Source: Planococcus glaciei (lineage in GTDB: Bacteria; Bacillota; Bacilli; Bacillales_A; Planococcaceae). From it: a stretch of DNA of 64,000 bases. Position 1 is the stretch's first letter. Each line of letters begins with the position of its first letter. Position numbers and translations under genes: made by a program. The stretch spans positions 1 through 64,000 of the forward strand of contig NZ_FNDC01000016.1 of assembly GCF_900099655.1 (NCBI RefSeq), in the 5' to 3' direction. Below, in pieces: positions 16,720 through 26,483 of this stretch. The notes beneath the pieces are model-generated. The model was given only the letters and a program-made list of their open reading frames with translations. It was not told where the DNA came from and made no database searches.

Positions 16720-18411
16720 ATGACTGAAAAGCCGTGGCTCGCCCATTATCCGCCCGAAGTGCCTCACACGCTTTCGTATCCAAGCATGCCGGTCCAGGAA
16801 TATCTGACCCATGCATACGAAAAGTTTCCGGACAAAGTGGCCATCCACTTTTTGGGAAAAGACATCACTTACCACGAACTGTATGATTCCTCAAAACGCT
16901 TCGCCAATTACTTGCAGACGCTTGGCATCAAAAAAGGGGACCGCGTTTCCATAATGCTGCCCAACTGTCCGCAAGCCGTGATCAGCTTTTACGGAGTCTT
17001 GTATGCCGGAGGCGTCGTGGTCATGACCAATCCGCTTTACACCGAACGGGAAATCGCTTATCAAATGAATGATTCAGGGGCTAAGGCCATTGTATCGCTC
17101 GATATTTTGTTCCCGCGGATTTCAAAAGTGGTCAAAGAGACAAAATTGGAAAATGTCATCATTACCGGCATCAAAGACTACCTGCCGTTCCCGAAAAACC
17201 TGGTCTATCCGATGGTGCAGAAAAAACAGTACGGCATGACGGTGAAAGTCGAACACCGCGGCATCAACCATTTGTTTACGGAAATTATGAAAGTTGCTTC
17301 AACCGAAGTCGCGACAACGCCGTTTGATTTTGAAGAGGATTTGGCGCTCCTGCAGTATACCGGAGGCACTACCGGTTCGCCGAAAGGGGTTATGCTGACG
17401 CATAAAAACCTGATTTCCAACGCGACAATGTGCGACAGCTGGCTCTATAAAGGCATGAACGGTGAAGAAACCATTATGGGCATCATTCCACTGTTCCACG
17501 TATACGGCTTGACGACGGTCCTCATCCTGTCGGTCATGCAGGGCAACCGTATGGTGCTGCTGCCGAAATTCGAGCCGGAAACGGCATTGAAAACGATCAA
17601 CAAGCAAAAACCGACGCTGTTCCCTGGAGCACCGACGCTTTACATCGGTTTGATGAACCATCCGGATATCGGGAAATACGATTTGTCATCCATTGAAGCG
17701 TGCCTCAGCGGTTCTGCGCCGCTGCCGGCAGATGTGCAGGAAAAGTTCGAAAAAATCACCGGCGGGAAGTTGGTGGAAGGCTACGGGCTGACTGAAACTT
17801 CCCCTGTCACGCATTCCAATTTGCTGTGGGGAGAACGGGTAAAAGGCTCAATCGGAATGCCGTATCCGGACACCGACTGCAAAATTTTCCTTCCCGGAAC
17901 AACAGACCCTGTTCCGAACGGCCAGATCGGTGAAATTGCGATCAAAGGGCCGCAGGTGATGAAAGGCTATTGGAAACGCCCTGAAGATACCGCGGCAACC
18001 ATTGTAGACGGCTGGCTATTGACCGGCGACCTTGGTTATATGAATGATGAAGGGTTCTTCTTTATTGTCGACCGCAAAAAAGACATGATTATCGCCGGCG
18101 GTTTCAATATCTATCCGCGCGAAATCGAAGAAGTGCTGTATGAACACGAAGCCGTCCAGGAATGCGTAGTTGCCGGAGTGCCGGATGCTTACCGCGGAGA
18201 AACGGTGAAAGCATACATTGTCCAAAAAGAAGGGTATAATGTGTCAGAAGAAGAATTCAACACGTATTGCCGTGAACATTTGGCTTCGTTCAAAGTACCG
18301 CGCATTTACGAGTTCCGCAAAGAGCTGCCAAAAACCGCAGTCGGAAAAATTCTGCGGCGTTCGCTGGTTGATGAAGAAATCGCCAAGCAGGACGAAGCCG
18401 TTCCATCGTGA
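16720..18411 (+). CDS. fadD: Long-chain fatty-acid-CoA ligase
   Basis: 563 residues, full length for LcfA/FadD. The AMP-binding P-loop is YTGGTTGSPKGVMLTH (about residues 213-228). The A5 motif EGYGLTETSP, the A7/A8 motifs TGDLGYMNDEGFFFIVDRKKD and the C-terminal lysine motif (ELPKTAVGKILRR) are intact. It activates fatty acids to acyl-CoA at the membrane face for beta-oxidation. It heads the cluster fadD-fadR-fadB-etfBA, the order of lcfA-fadR-fadB-etfBA in B. subtilis. GGGGGAAAAAAGA is the ribosome site. Confidence 0.95.
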   Translation: MTEKPWLAHYPPEVPHTLSYPSMPVQEYLTHAYEKFPDKVAIHFLGKDITYHELYDSSKRFANYLQTLGIKKGDRVSIMLPNCPQAVISFYGVLYAGGVVVMTNPLYTEREIAYQMNDSGAKAIVSLDILFPRISKVVKETKLENVIITGIKDYLPFPKNLVYPMVQKKQYGMTVKVEHRGINHLFTEIMKVASTEVATTPFDFEEDLALLQYTGGTTGSPKGVMLTHKNLISNATMCDSWLYKGMNGEETIMGIIPLFHVYGLTTVLILSVMQGNRMVLLPKFEPETALKTINKQKPTLFPGAPTLYIGLMNHPDIGKYDLSSIEACLSGSAPLPADVQEKFEKITGGKLVEGYGLTETSPVTHSNLLWGERVKGSIGMPYPDTDCKIFLPGTTDPVPNGQIGEIAIKGPQVMKGYWKRPEDTAATIVDGWLLTGDLGYMNDEGFFFIVDRKKDMIIAGGFNIYPREIEEVLYEHEAVQECVVAGVPDAYRGETVKAYIVQKEGYNVSEEEFNTYCREHLASFKVPRIYEFRKELPKTAVGKILRRSLVDEEIAKQDEAVPS

Positions 18412-18415
18412 CAAA

Positions 18416-18442
18416 GAAAATCTGCGGTCGTTGGGGATTTTC
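18416..18442 (+). terminator. Hairpin directly after fadD
   Basis: GAAAATC (18416-18422) and GATTTTC (18436-18442) form an AT-rich stem without a long T-run. It could be a weak terminator or an RNA 3'-end stabiliser. Confidence 0.45.
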
Positions 18443-18536
18443 TTCATCCCTGCTGGTTGTGAGTTCATCCAATCGGCCAGTAGATCTCCGCTTGAAGAAG
18501 TGGGAGAGTTACTGACCGTTAAAGCAGGACAAAAGC

Positions 18537-18602
18537 TTGACACAATAGTAAATTAACTATAATATGAAAATATGAATGAACCGCCATTCATATTTTCATA
18601 TT
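18537..18602 (+). promoter_or_regulatory. fadR promoter with long FadR-type operator that also looks like a terminator
   Basis: TTGACA (18537-18542) and TATAAT (18558-18563; spacer 15) or TAATAT (18560-18565; spacer 17) form the promoter. Overlapping it, AATATGAAAATATGAATG (18561-18578) and its exact reverse complement (18585-18602) flank AACCGC. The inner ATGAATG...CATTCAT part resembles the known B. subtilis FadR box. T-rich sequence follows directly, so an incoming fadD transcript would form an 18-bp hairpin with a U-run. Confidence 0.8.
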
Positions 18603-18620
18603 TTTTTGGGTGGTGATGAA

Positions 18621-19205
18621 TTGGTAAAGAAGGATAAACCGAAATACAAGCAAATCGTTGATGCAGCAGTGATTGTTATTGCTGAAAATGGCTATCATCA
18701 AGCGCAGGTCTCGAAGATTGCGAAACAGGCCGGAGTTGCGGACGGAACGATTTATTTATATTTCAAAAACAAAGAGGATATCCTCATTTCTGTTTTTCAG
18801 GAAAAAATGGGCATGTTCGTCGAGAAGCTGGAACACATTCTTACAAAAGAAGTTTCTGCTTCCGAAAAGCTCCGGTTGATGATAGAAAGCCACTTCGGAC
18901 TTCTTTCAGGCGATTTGCACCTCGCCATCGTCACCCAGCTCGAACTCAGGCAATCAAACCATGAGATCCGCATGAAAATAAATGGTGTGTTGCGGGAGTA
19001 TTTATTGCAGATGGACAAGATTTTGGTCAAAGGGATGGAAGATGGCGAATTTGACAAAGATATGGACATCAGACTCGCAAGGCAAATGGTTTTTGGTACA
19101 ATGGATGAGACGATTACCACTTGGGTAATGAACGATCATAAATATGATTTAGTCGATTTGGCGCCGAAAGTTCATCGCTTGTTGATGAAGGGGATGCGCG
19201 CTTAA
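18621..19205 (+). CDS. fadR: TetR-family fatty-acid-degradation repressor FadR
   Basis: 194 residues. The N-terminal HTH (about 10-55; [19 protein letters not shown]) is almost identical to B. subtilis FadR. The C-terminal domain binds long-chain acyl-CoA in that family, releasing DNA. The longer open frame begins inside the operator palindrome, so I chose the TTG at 18621, with GGTGGTGAT upstream, giving [15 protein letters not shown]. It should repress its own promoter, which lies within the palindrome, and probably fadD. Confidence 0.92.
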   Translation: MVKKDKPKYKQIVDAAVIVIAENGYHQAQVSKIAKQAGVADGTIYLYFKNKEDILISVFQEKMGMFVEKLEHILTKEVSASEKLRLMIESHFGLLSGDLHLAIVTQLELRQSNHEIRMKINGVLREYLLQMDKILVKGMEDGEFDKDMDIRLARQMVFGTMDETITTWVMNDHKYDLVDLAPKVHRLLMKGMRA

Positions 19206-19222
19206 AGAAAGGGGCTCATCGG

Positions 19223-19996
19223 ATGGAATTTATCAGTTGGAAAAAAGAAGACGGTGTGGCGATTGCTACAATCAACCGCCCGCCGGCAAATGCTTTATCG
19301 AGGTCGCTTATTCTCGAAGTGGACCAGCTGCTTAATGAAGTGGAAAACGACGACGAAGTCCGGGTTGTCTTATTGCACGGAGAAGGACGTTTCTTTTCTG
19401 CTGGAGCAGACATCAAAGAGTTTACTGAAGTTTCTTCAGGTGAAGAATTTTCGAAATTATCAGCGAGTGGCCAACAAGTTTTCGAACGTGTCGAAACCTT
19501 CCACAAACCGGTGATTGCAGCGATTCACGGTGCAGCACTTGGCGGCGGGCTGGAATTGGCGATGGGTTGCCACATGCGATTCGTTTCCGAAAATGCTAAA
19601 CTGGGATTGCCGGAACTTCAGCTTGGACTGATTCCCGGTTTTGCAGGCACGCAGCGTCTGCCGAGATACGTCGGGGTGGCGAAAGCAGCTGAAATGCTGT
19701 TGACAAGTGATCCGATTTCAGGCAAGGAAGCAGCTCAACTTGGGCTTGCGAACCGGGCTTATGCCGAAGAAGACTTACTTTCGGAAACGCTTTCAATTGC
19801 AAAGAAAATTGCGAAGAAAAGCCCGGTATCGGTAAAAGCGGCGATCCAGATGCTGCAATACGCCAAATCTGCTTCTTATTTTGAAGGGGTGGACGCCGAG
19901 GCGGAATCTTTCGGCACCGTTTTCGTATCGGAAGATGCAAAAGAAGGCATCCAGGCTTTCCTGGAAAAACGCGAAGCACAATTCAAAGGGAAATAA
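19223..19996 (+). CDS. fadB: Enoyl-CoA hydratase
   Basis: 257 residues of the crotonase fold. The oxyanion-hole motifs AGADIKEF (about 60) and [15 protein letters not shown] (about 100) and the helix [20 protein letters not shown] are present, with the two catalytic glutamates expected at E111- and E131-like positions. It hydrates trans-2-enoyl-CoA in beta-oxidation. It lies 17 bases after fadR and 20 before etfB. Confidence 0.93.
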   Translation: MEFISWKKEDGVAIATINRPPANALSRSLILEVDQLLNEVENDDEVRVVLLHGEGRFFSAGADIKEFTEVSSGEEFSKLSASGQQVFERVETFHKPVIAAIHGAALGGGLELAMGCHMRFVSENAKLGLPELQLGLIPGFAGTQRLPRYVGVAKAAEMLLTSDPISGKEAAQLGLANRAYAEEDLLSETLSIAKKIAKKSPVSVKAAIQMLQYAKSASYFEGVDAEAESFGTVFVSEDAKEGIQAFLEKREAQFKGK

Positions 19997-20016
19997 TACT
20001 TGGGAGGTTTACGTTC

Positions 20017-20790
20017 ATGAACATTTATGTATTGGTAAAACGTACGTTTGACACAGAAGAAAAAATCGTCGTTTCTGGTGGCAAAATCCAGGAAGACGGC
20101 GCGGAATTCATCATTAATCCATACGATGAGTACGCGATTGAAGAAGCCATCACTGTCCGCGATGAGCACGGCGGGGAAGTAACCGTTGTCACAATGGGCG
20201 GAGAAGAAGCTGAAAAGCAACTGCGCACAGCATTGGCTATGGGTGCTGACAAAGCAGTTTTGATCAATACTGAAGATGATTTAGAAGAAATGGACCAGTT
20301 TACTTCTGCGTACATACTGGCTGAATACTTGAAAGACAAAGAGCCGGATCTGATTTTGACCGGGAACGTGGCAATTGACGGTGGATCTGGCCAAGTCGGG
20401 CCTCGCGTAGCAGACTTGCTGGGCATCAACTACGTAACGACAATCACTGATTTGAAAATTGAGGGTTCTACTGTAACGATCGTCCGCGACATCGAAGGGG
20501 ATGCAGAAGAACTTGAAACGTCTTTGCCATTGTTGGTAACTGCACAGCAGGGCTTGAACGAACCGCGGTACCCATCACTTCCAGGAATCATGAAAGCGAA
20601 GAAAAAGCCGCTTGAAGAACTGGAACTGGATGACCTGGATATCGAAGAAGACGATGTAGAAGCGAAAACAGAAACCATTGAAGTTTACTTGCCGCCGAAA
20701 AAAGCTGCAGGACGCGTACTTGAAGGCGATCTGACAAACCAAGTATCTGAATTGGTCAGCCTGCTTCGCAACGAAGCGAAAGTTATATAA
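20017..20790 (+). CDS. etfB: Electron transfer flavoprotein beta subunit
   Basis: 257 residues with the ETF beta signature region (VADLLGINYVTTITDLKIEG, and EPRYPSLPGIMKAKKKP). It binds AMP and, with EtfA, carries electrons from acyl-CoA dehydrogenases to the quinone pool. TGGGAGG precedes the ATG. The gap to etfA (223 bases) contains a hairpin module, unusual for subunits that should be made in equal amounts. Confidence 0.94.
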   Translation: MNIYVLVKRTFDTEEKIVVSGGKIQEDGAEFIINPYDEYAIEEAITVRDEHGGEVTVVTMGGEEAEKQLRTALAMGADKAVLINTEDDLEEMDQFTSAYILAEYLKDKEPDLILTGNVAIDGGSGQVGPRVADLLGINYVTTITDLKIEGSTVTIVRDIEGDAEELETSLPLLVTAQQGLNEPRYPSLPGIMKAKKKPLEELELDDLDIEEDDVEAKTETIEVYLPPKKAAGRVLEGDLTNQVSELVSLLRNEAKVI

Positions 20791-20792
20791 AG

Positions 20793-20934
20793 AAAAGCGG
20801 AGGCGACCGTTTAGATTCGACAGGCATAAGACGATTTGGCGAAGCGGCGTATTTTCAGCCGCACAGCCAAAGTGGCTTATGACCCGAGAATCTGGTCGCT
20901 GCAGCTGGACAATAAAGAAAAGCGGAGGCGGCCT
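20793..20934 (+). repeat. Cluster II: nested-hairpin module between etfB and etfA
   Basis: The outer stem is GCGACC (20803-20808) with GGTCGC (20894-20899), extended by AGATTC/GAATCT. Inner stems are CATAAG (20825-20830) with CTTATG (20876-20881), TTTGGC with GCCAAA (20835-20840, 20866-20871) and CGGC with GCCG. The linker AAAGAAAAGCGGAGGCG occurs before it and again after it (about 20915-20931), where a second module is cut short. Confidence 0.85.
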
Positions 20935-21013
20935 AATAATCAGCTTGCTTCAGCTTTAACCGCAACGATTTCGTTCCATACATTTTCACATCTACTTAGG
21001 GGGTAAACGGACT

Positions 21014-21979
21014 ATGTCGAAAAAAGTATTAGTATTGGCGGAAACGCGCGAAGGCGCGTTGCGCAATGTCTCATTCGAAGCAATTGCTGCTGCAAAACAA
21101 GTTTCTGATGGCGGAGAAGTGGTAGCTGTCCTGCTAGGGGACGCTGTCAGCGAATTTGGAGCAGAACTCATAAACTACGGTGCGGACCGTGTCGTAACAG
21201 TCGAACACCCACATTTGAAGCATTATACATCTGATGGCTACGGCCAGGCGCTTATGGCAGTCGTCGAACAGGAAAGCCCGGAAGCACTTGTTTTCGGCCA
21301 CACAGCGGTCGGCAAAGACTTGTCGCCGAAAATTGCAACGAAATTGCAATCCGGTTTGATTTCTGACGTAACTGCTATTGAAGGGGAAGGCGATGACGCT
21401 GTATTTGTTCGCCCGATCTTCTCTGGTAAAGCGTTTGAAAAAGTGAAAAACAAAGACGGTTTGTTGTTCTTTACCGTACGCCCGAACAACATCGCTCCTC
21501 TTGCAAAAGAAGAACGTTCAGGCGACGTCAGCTCATTGTCTGTCGATATCACGAACTTGCGCACAATCATCAAAAACGTTGTCCGCAAATCTGCTGAAGG
21601 GGTTGACCTTTCAGAAGCGAAAGTGATTATTGCAGGAGGCCGCGGCGTGAAGAGTGCAGATGGCTTTGCACCGCTTCAGGAATTGGCAAACTTGCTTGGC
21701 GGCGCTGTAGGCGCTTCGCGTGGAGCTTGTGACGCAGATTACGTGGACTACTCCCTGCAAATCGGCCAGACAGGAAAAGTGGTAACACCGGACCTTTACA
21801 TTGCTGCCGGCATTTCAGGAGCTATCCAGCATTTGGCTGGTATGTCCAACTCGAAAGTCATCGTAGCGATCAACAAAGATCCGGAAGCGAATATTTTCAA
21901 AGTGGCAGACTACGGCATCGTAGGCGACTTGTTTGAAGTCATTCCGATGTTGACTGAAGAGTTCAAGAAAGTAATGTAA
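21014..21979 (+). CDS. etfA: Electron transfer flavoprotein alpha subunit
   Basis: 321 residues. The N-terminal ETF domain is followed by the FAD-binding C-terminal domain with the signature [16 protein letters not shown] and [20 protein letters not shown]. It pairs with EtfB. TTAGGGGGT is the ribosome site. A strong terminator follows, closing the fatty-acid operon. Confidence 0.95.
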   Translation: MSKKVLVLAETREGALRNVSFEAIAAAKQVSDGGEVVAVLLGDAVSEFGAELINYGADRVVTVEHPHLKHYTSDGYGQALMAVVEQESPEALVFGHTAVGKDLSPKIATKLQSGLISDVTAIEGEGDDAVFVRPIFSGKAFEKVKNKDGLLFFTVRPNNIAPLAKEERSGDVSSLSVDITNLRTIIKNVVRKSAEGVDLSEAKVIIAGGRGVKSADGFAPLQELANLLGGAVGASRGACDADYVDYSLQIGQTGKVVTPDLYIAAGISGAIQHLAGMSNSKVIVAINKDPEANIFKVADYGIVGDLFEVIPMLTEEFKKVM

Positions 21980-21986
21980 TTCCACT

Positions 21987-22017
21987 CGGCTCCTCTAAAT
22001 ACAGAGGAGCCGTTTCT
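21987..22017 (+). terminator. Terminator of etfBA
   Basis: CGGCTCCTCT (21987-21996) pairs with AGAGGAGCCG (22003-22012), then TTTCTT. Confidence 0.9.
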
Positions 22018-22088
22018 TCGTTTATCTCCGGTATTTTCCGGGTAAAGAAGCATTAGGCAAATAAATAGCTAGGCGAATTTGGGCATGC

Positions 22089-22094
22089 TATAAT
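22089..22094 (+). promoter_or_regulatory. -10 element of trxA
   Basis: TATAAT in GCATGCTATAAT, with TG one base upstream (extended -10). No good -35 is seen. Confidence 0.55.
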
Positions 22095-22134
22095 CAGAGC
22101 ATAGTTTGGTTACACTACTAAGGAGGAATTATTC

Positions 22135-22449
22135 ATGGCAATTGTACACGGAACAGATCAGAACTTTTCACAAGAAATCTCAGAAGGTTTAGTATTAGTA
22201 GATTTTTGGGCTACATGGTGCGGACCTTGTAAAATGATTGCTCCAGTATTGGAAGAATTAGACGCTGAAATGAGCGATAAAGTAAAAATCGTAAAAGTAG
22301 ACGTTGACGAAAACCAAGAAACTGCCGGCAAATACGGCATCATGTCAATTCCGACTCTTCTATTGATGAAAGACGGAGAAACAGTTGACAAAGTGGTTGG
22401 ATTCAGACCAAAAGAAGCTTTGGCAGAATTGGTTAACCAACACGCATAA
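22135..22449 (+). CDS. trxA: Thioredoxin
   Basis: 104 residues, complete thioredoxin fold with the redox motif W28-C29-G-P-C32 and the conserved cis-Pro region (GIMSIPTLLLMKDGE). General protein disulfide reductant in the cytoplasm. It has its own promoter, an AAGGAGGA site and a terminator, so it is monocistronic. Confidence 0.97.
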   Translation: MAIVHGTDQNFSQEISEGLVLVDFWATWCGPCKMIAPVLEELDAEMSDKVKIVKVDVDENQETAGKYGIMSIPTLLLMKDGETVDKVVGFRPKEALAELVNQHA

Positions 22450-22453
22450 TTCT

Positions 22454-22482
22454 AAACCGGGTCCGGGTGGCCCGGTTTTTTA
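22454..22482 (+). terminator. Terminator of trxA
   Basis: AAACCGGG and CCCGGTTT around a 9-base loop, then a T-run. Confidence 0.9.
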
Positions 22483-22495
22483 ATAGGGTGAGACT

Positions 22496-24292
22496 ATGGC
22501 AAACGAACTGATTCAACATAAATTAGCAATCCTTCCCGACCAGCCCGGCTGTTATTTGATGAAAGACCGCCAAAATACGATTATCTATGTCGGCAAGGCC
22601 AAGGTGCTGAAAAACCGCGTACGGTCGTATTTCACGGGAAGCCATGACGCCAAAACGCAGCGGCTGGTAGGGGAAATCGTGGATTTTGAATATATCGTCA
22701 CCAATTCCGAAAAAGAAGCACTGATTTTGGAATTGAACTTGATCAAAAAGCATGATCCGAAATACAACATCATGCTGAAAGACGACAAAACCTATCCGTA
22801 CTTGAAAATTACGGGTGAGCGCCATCCGAAGTTGATCATTACGCGCCAAGTCAAGCGCGATAAAGGCAAATACTTCGGGCCTTATCCGAATGCATATGCC
22901 GCAAGTGAAACGAAGAAATTGCTCGACCGGTTGTATCCGCTCCGGAAATGCCACACGATGCCGGACCGCGCCTGCCTTTATTACCATATGGGGCAGTGCC
23001 TGGCGCCGTGCATCAAACCGGTGGAAAAGGAAACGTATCAGGAAATGATCGACGGCATCACCAAATTCCTGAACGGCGGATTCCGGGAAGTGAAAGAGCA
23101 GCTCGTCGAAAAAATGTCTGAGGCTTCCGAAAACCTGGAGTTTGAACGGGCGAAGGAATACCGTGACCAGATCTCGCATATTGAAACGGTCATGGAAAAA
23201 CAGAAAATGGCGATGAACGATTTTACCAACCGCGATGTTTTTGCCTATGCTGTCGACAAAGGGTGGATGTGCGTACAGGTGTTTTTCGTGCGCCAAGGCA
23301 AACTGATCGAACGAGACGTTTCGCTGTTTCCGCTGTACCGCGACCCGCAGGACGAGTTCATGACGTATCTCGGCCAATTTTACGAACAGTCGCACCACAT
23401 GAAACCGAACGAAGTGCTGGTGCCGGAAGGCGTTGACGCAGAATTGGTGAGGGAATGGCTTGATATCCGGGTGCTGGTGCCGCAGCGCGGCAAGAAAAAG
23501 GATTTGGTGGAACTGGCGAAGAAAAATGCCGATATTGCCATCAAGGAAAAATTCGGGCTATTGGAGCGCCAGGAAGAGCGGACAGTCGGCGCTTGTTTGG
23601 AGCTGGGGGAAGCAATGAATATTGCCACGCCGCTCCGCATTGAAGCATTTGATAACTCGCATATCCAGGGAGCCGATGCCGTATCCGCGATGATTACATT
23701 TATCGACGGCAAACCATCGAAAAAAGATTACCGCAAATACAAAACCCGCAATGCATCCAAACCCGATGATTATGCCGCCATGCGGGAAGTAATCCGCCGG
23801 CGCTATTCACGCGTGTTAAAAGACGGCTTGCCTTTGCCGGATTTGATCGTCATTGACGGCGGGAAAGGGCAAATGGAGTCCGCACGTGAAATCCTGGAAG
23901 ATGAACTGGGCTTGTCGATACCAATTGCCGGCCTGGCAAAAGACGCCAAGCACCAGACGTCCCAGCTGCTTTACGGAGATCCGATTGAAGTGGTGCCGCT
24001 GAAGCGCACAAGCGAAGCGTTTTATCTCTTGCAGCGCATCCAGGACGAAGTTCACCGGTTTGTCATCACATTCCACCGCCAGCTGCGCGGGAAGAATTCG
24101 ATCCAGTCGGCACTCGATAACTTGGAAGGCGTCGGGCCAAAACGCAAACAGCAGCTGCTGAAGCATTTCGGTTCCGTCAAGAAAATCAAAGAAGCGACGG
24201 TGGAAGAATTGCGCGAAGCGGGCATGCCGCTGAGCCTTGCGACCTCCATCCGGCAGCATTTTGCCCAGCAGGCATTGCCAAGCGAGCAATAA
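22496..24292 (+). CDS. uvrC: Excinuclease ABC subunit C
   Basis: 598 residues. An N-terminal GIY-YIG nuclease domain ([18 protein letters not shown]) makes the 3' incision, a UVR domain (about 195-230) binds UvrB, and the RNase H-like endonuclease domain ([24 protein letters not shown]) makes the 5' incision. C-terminal HhH repeats follow ([21 protein letters not shown]). Full length. Nucleotide-excision repair. Confidence 0.97.
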   Translation: MANELIQHKLAILPDQPGCYLMKDRQNTIIYVGKAKVLKNRVRSYFTGSHDAKTQRLVGEIVDFEYIVTNSEKEALILELNLIKKHDPKYNIMLKDDKTYPYLKITGERHPKLIITRQVKRDKGKYFGPYPNAYAASETKKLLDRLYPLRKCHTMPDRACLYYHMGQCLAPCIKPVEKETYQEMIDGITKFLNGGFREVKEQLVEKMSEASENLEFERAKEYRDQISHIETVMEKQKMAMNDFTNRDVFAYAVDKGWMCVQVFFVRQGKLIERDVSLFPLYRDPQDEFMTYLGQFYEQSHHMKPNEVLVPEGVDAELVREWLDIRVLVPQRGKKKDLVELAKKNADIAIKEKFGLLERQEERTVGACLELGEAMNIATPLRIEAFDNSHIQGADAVSAMITFIDGKPSKKDYRKYKTRNASKPDDYAAMREVIRRRYSRVLKDGLPLPDLIVIDGGKGQMESAREILEDELGLSIPIAGLAKDAKHQTSQLLYGDPIEVVPLKRTSEAFYLLQRIQDEVHRFVITFHRQLRGKNSIQSALDNLEGVGPKRKQQLLKHFGSVKKIKEATVEELREAGMPLSLATSIRQHFAQQALPSEQ

Positions 24293-24303
24293 CATGCTAT
24301 CGT
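24275..24303 (+). promoter_or_regulatory. Probable promoter of lysC
   Basis: TTGCCA (24275-24280), a 17-base spacer and TATCGT (24298-24303), overlapping the end of uvrC and just before the riboswitch. Confidence 0.5.
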
Positions 24304-24324
24304 AAAAACATAATTGAATCACTT

Positions 24325-24577
24325 GGAAAAGTGATGATAGAGGCGCGAACGTCAATAGTATCCATTCGGAGATTTGCAAAATCTGTGAAGTTTGGGGAAA
24401 GGGGCGGTCGCCGAAGTGTGCGGAGTGATTGCAAACCCGTATGCTGGTCCGGCATTTAAGAAGTGCCGGGCTGTCAGAGTCAATCTCTGGAGGGCTATCT
24501 CACATGGACGTTTTTCGTATTCGTACATGATAAAAGAGGTAGTTTGCTGCATCCGCAGCGAGCTGCCTTTTTTTATT
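24325..24577 (+). promoter_or_regulatory. Lysine riboswitch (L box) with terminator, controlling lysC
   Basis: The aptamer shows the conserved runs AGAGGCGCGAA, GGGGAAAGGGGCGGTCGCCG (near 24395) and CTCTGGAGGGCTATC. A terminator follows: AGGTAG with CTGCCT outside GCTGC/GCAGC (24536-24572), then TTTTTTT. Lysine binding is expected to favour termination and stop aspartokinase synthesis. Confidence 0.92.
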
Positions 24578-24630
24578 GCCAAACTTGGCATGCTGAGAGC
24601 CACATCTTAAAAATGTGGGAGTGAATGGAC

Positions 24631-25845
24631 ATGAAAACAGTGGTAATGAAATTTGGCGGGACTTCTGTGGCAACACCTGAAAAAATTATCGGTGTCGCGA
24701 AACGGGCAATCCGGGAAAAAGAAAAAGGCCATCGGGTCGTGATTGTAGTATCGGCAATGGGCAAAACAACCGATACGCTGCTAGCTTTGGCAGGGGAAAT
24801 ATCAGCGGAGCCGTCAAAACGGGAAATGGACATGCTGCTCGCTACAGGTGAACAAGTGACCATTTCGCTGTTGGCGATGGCGTTTAAATCGTTGGGCCAT
24901 GAAGCGCTGTCGTTTACCGGCTGGCAAGCAGGCATTGAAACGGAATCTGTTCCGCGCAACGCCCGCATTGAAACCATCCACACCGAGCGGCTGGAACGGG
25001 TGCTTGATAACGGCTTTATTTGTGTGGTTGCCGGATTCCAGGGAGTGGACCGGATCGGCAACATCACGACGCTTGGCCGAGGCGGTTCTGATACGACTGC
25101 TGTCGCGCTCGCTGCCGCACTTGGTGCAGACAAATGCGAGATTTATACCGATGTGGACGGCGTGTATACGTCCGATCCGCGTTCCGTGACCGGCGCACGC
25201 AAACTTGAGCAGATCTCGTATGACGAAATGCTTGAGCTTGCCAATCTCGGTGCAGGCGTCCTGCATCCGCGTGCTGTAGAATTTGCGAAAAACAACAAAG
25301 TCCCGTTATCCGTCCGAGCCAGCTATTCGGACGAACCGGGTACAATCATACAAGAGGTGATCACTGTGGAGAAAAACTTAATCGTTCGTGGCGTTGCATT
25401 TGAACCGGGCATTGCACGGGTGACCGTATCATATAAAAAGCCGTTCAATGGGTCATTGGCCAATATTTTTACGAAGCTGGCCGAACACCATATTGATGTG
25501 GACATCATCGTGCAGAGCATCACGGACGAATTTCCGCCGTCGGTGTCTTTCTCCATCAAAGAAGAAAGCCTCGAAGAAACAAAACGCGTATTGAATGAAT
25601 TCCAGGAAGACATTCGCTTCTCAGCGGCGAATTACGAAGTCGGCTTATCAAAAGTATCCATTGTCGGTTCCGGCATGGTTTCCAACCCCGGCGTCGCGGC
25701 GCAAATGTTCGACATTCTCCGCGTCCAGGGCATTCCAGTCAAAATGGTCAGCACGTCGGAAATTAAAATTTCCGTCGTGGTGCCGGAAACGGATATGCAA
25801 GCAGCCGCAAATGCGCTGCACGATGCATTCGGCTTATCAGAATAA
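24631..25845 (+). CDS. lysC: Aspartokinase (lysine-responsive type), alpha subunit
   Basis: 404 residues. The kinase domain starts VVMKFGGTSVATPEK; substrate motifs TLGRGGSDTTAVALAAALGAD and EIYTDVDGVYTSDPR are present. Two ACT domains follow (about 265-404) for feedback control. It makes aspartyl phosphate for lysine, threonine and peptidoglycan precursors. ATG 24631 has GGGAG at a better distance than the in-frame ATG two codons earlier. An internal start for the beta subunit is visible. Confidence 0.95.
   Translation: MKTVVMKFGGTSVATPEKIIGVAKRAIREKEKGHRVVIVVSAMGKTTDTLLALAGEISAEPSKREMDMLLATGEQVTISLLAMAFKSLGHEALSFTGWQAGIETESVPRNARIETIHTERLERVLDNGFICVVAGFQGVDRIGNITTLGRGGSDTTAVALAAALGADKCEIYTDVDGVYTSDPRSVTGARKLEQISYDEMLELANLGAGVLHPRAVEFAKNNKVPLSVRASYSDEPGTIIQEVITVEKNLIVRGVAFEPGIARVTVSYKKPFNGSLANIFTKLAEHHIDVDIIVQSITDEFPPSVSFSIKEESLEETKRVLNEFQEDIRFSAANYEVGLSKVSIVGSGMVSNPGVAAQMFDILRVQGIPVKMVSTSEIKISVVVPETDMQAAANALHDAFGLSE
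25366..25845 (+). other. lysC: Likely internal start of the aspartokinase beta subunit
   Basis: In the lysC frame, GTG 25366 is preceded by AGAGGTGA (25353-25360). It would give a 159-residue protein (VEKNLIVRGVAFEPG...) comprising the ACT domains. B. subtilis lysC makes such a beta subunit from an internal start at the equivalent place. Confidence 0.6.
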
Positions 25846-25855
25846 ATAGATAGAG

Positions 25856-25892
25856 GAAAAGCGTCCGCCTGTGAGCGGGCGATTTTCGTTTT
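25856..25892 (+). terminator. Terminator of lysC
   Basis: A 13-position stem with one mismatch, GAAAAGCGTCCGC (25856-25868) against GCGGGCGATTTTC (25875-25887), then GTTTTA. Confidence 0.75.
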
Positions 25893-26345
25893 ACCGACAC
25901 CCATGTGTTAAGCGGTTCCGGTTTACCTTCCGCTGGAGCGAAGAAGAACAGGAGGCATCATTTAGTGAATCGGACCGGATGACGACAGTAAATGGCCCGT
26001 TAGAACAAAGGGGCAGACAGTGGTGTTATTATATATGTCAGAAAAATGACAATGCGCCTCCCTTTTAACACGTTAAAGCGGAATTGTTATATAAGTATAG
26101 AAAGAAATAGCCCGGTGTTTACCAAATAACTTAACTATACGTTTTTGTGATAAAATTCACATTCTACAAACAGAAAAAGATTGACGGATTTCTTCAGTTT
26201 CTCCAGACCAAACAGCTTCTATGTCGTTAACAGCAAAATCTGCGGTCGAAGCAGCGAAAAAGGAACCGTTTTCACAAAGGATGAAAATTTGATATCAATA
26301 TAATAAATTACAATTAAGAATCATAGACAAAAACCTTCGGTTGCC
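25893..26345. other. Long gene-poor stretch between lysC and sdhC
   Basis: No supported gene. B. subtilis has yslB here. A 65-residue frame (25871-26068) lacks a good start; its middle (KRFRFTFRWSEEEQEA) looks faintly like the end of a YslB protein and may be a relic. The rest, to the sdhC promoter, is AT-rich and unremarkable. Confidence 0.4.
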
Positions 26346-26374
26346 TTGACGCTCCTATTATCGGAGAGTACAAT
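26346..26374 (+). promoter_or_regulatory. Promoter of sdhCAB
   Basis: TTGACG (26346-26351), 17-base spacer, TACAAT (26369-26374). It leaves a leader of roughly 100 bases before sdhC. Confidence 0.8.
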
Positions 26375-26483
26375 AAATATGTCATAATTTTGTATCATGA
26401 TGTAAGGCAGTTAGAAAAAGCTTTCGTCTTTGAACGATTGTCTTTTTTTTGCTGCGTAACAATGTCTTGAGGGAGGTAAAATT

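Noticed and set aside
18218-18556. 112-residue frame across the end of fadD
   Set aside because: Overlaps the AMP-ligase C-terminus in another frame and stops short of the fadR operator; no homology recognised.
25871-26068. 65-residue frame as a gene
   Set aside because: Starts inside the lysC terminator and lacks a ribosome site; kept only as a possible relic.
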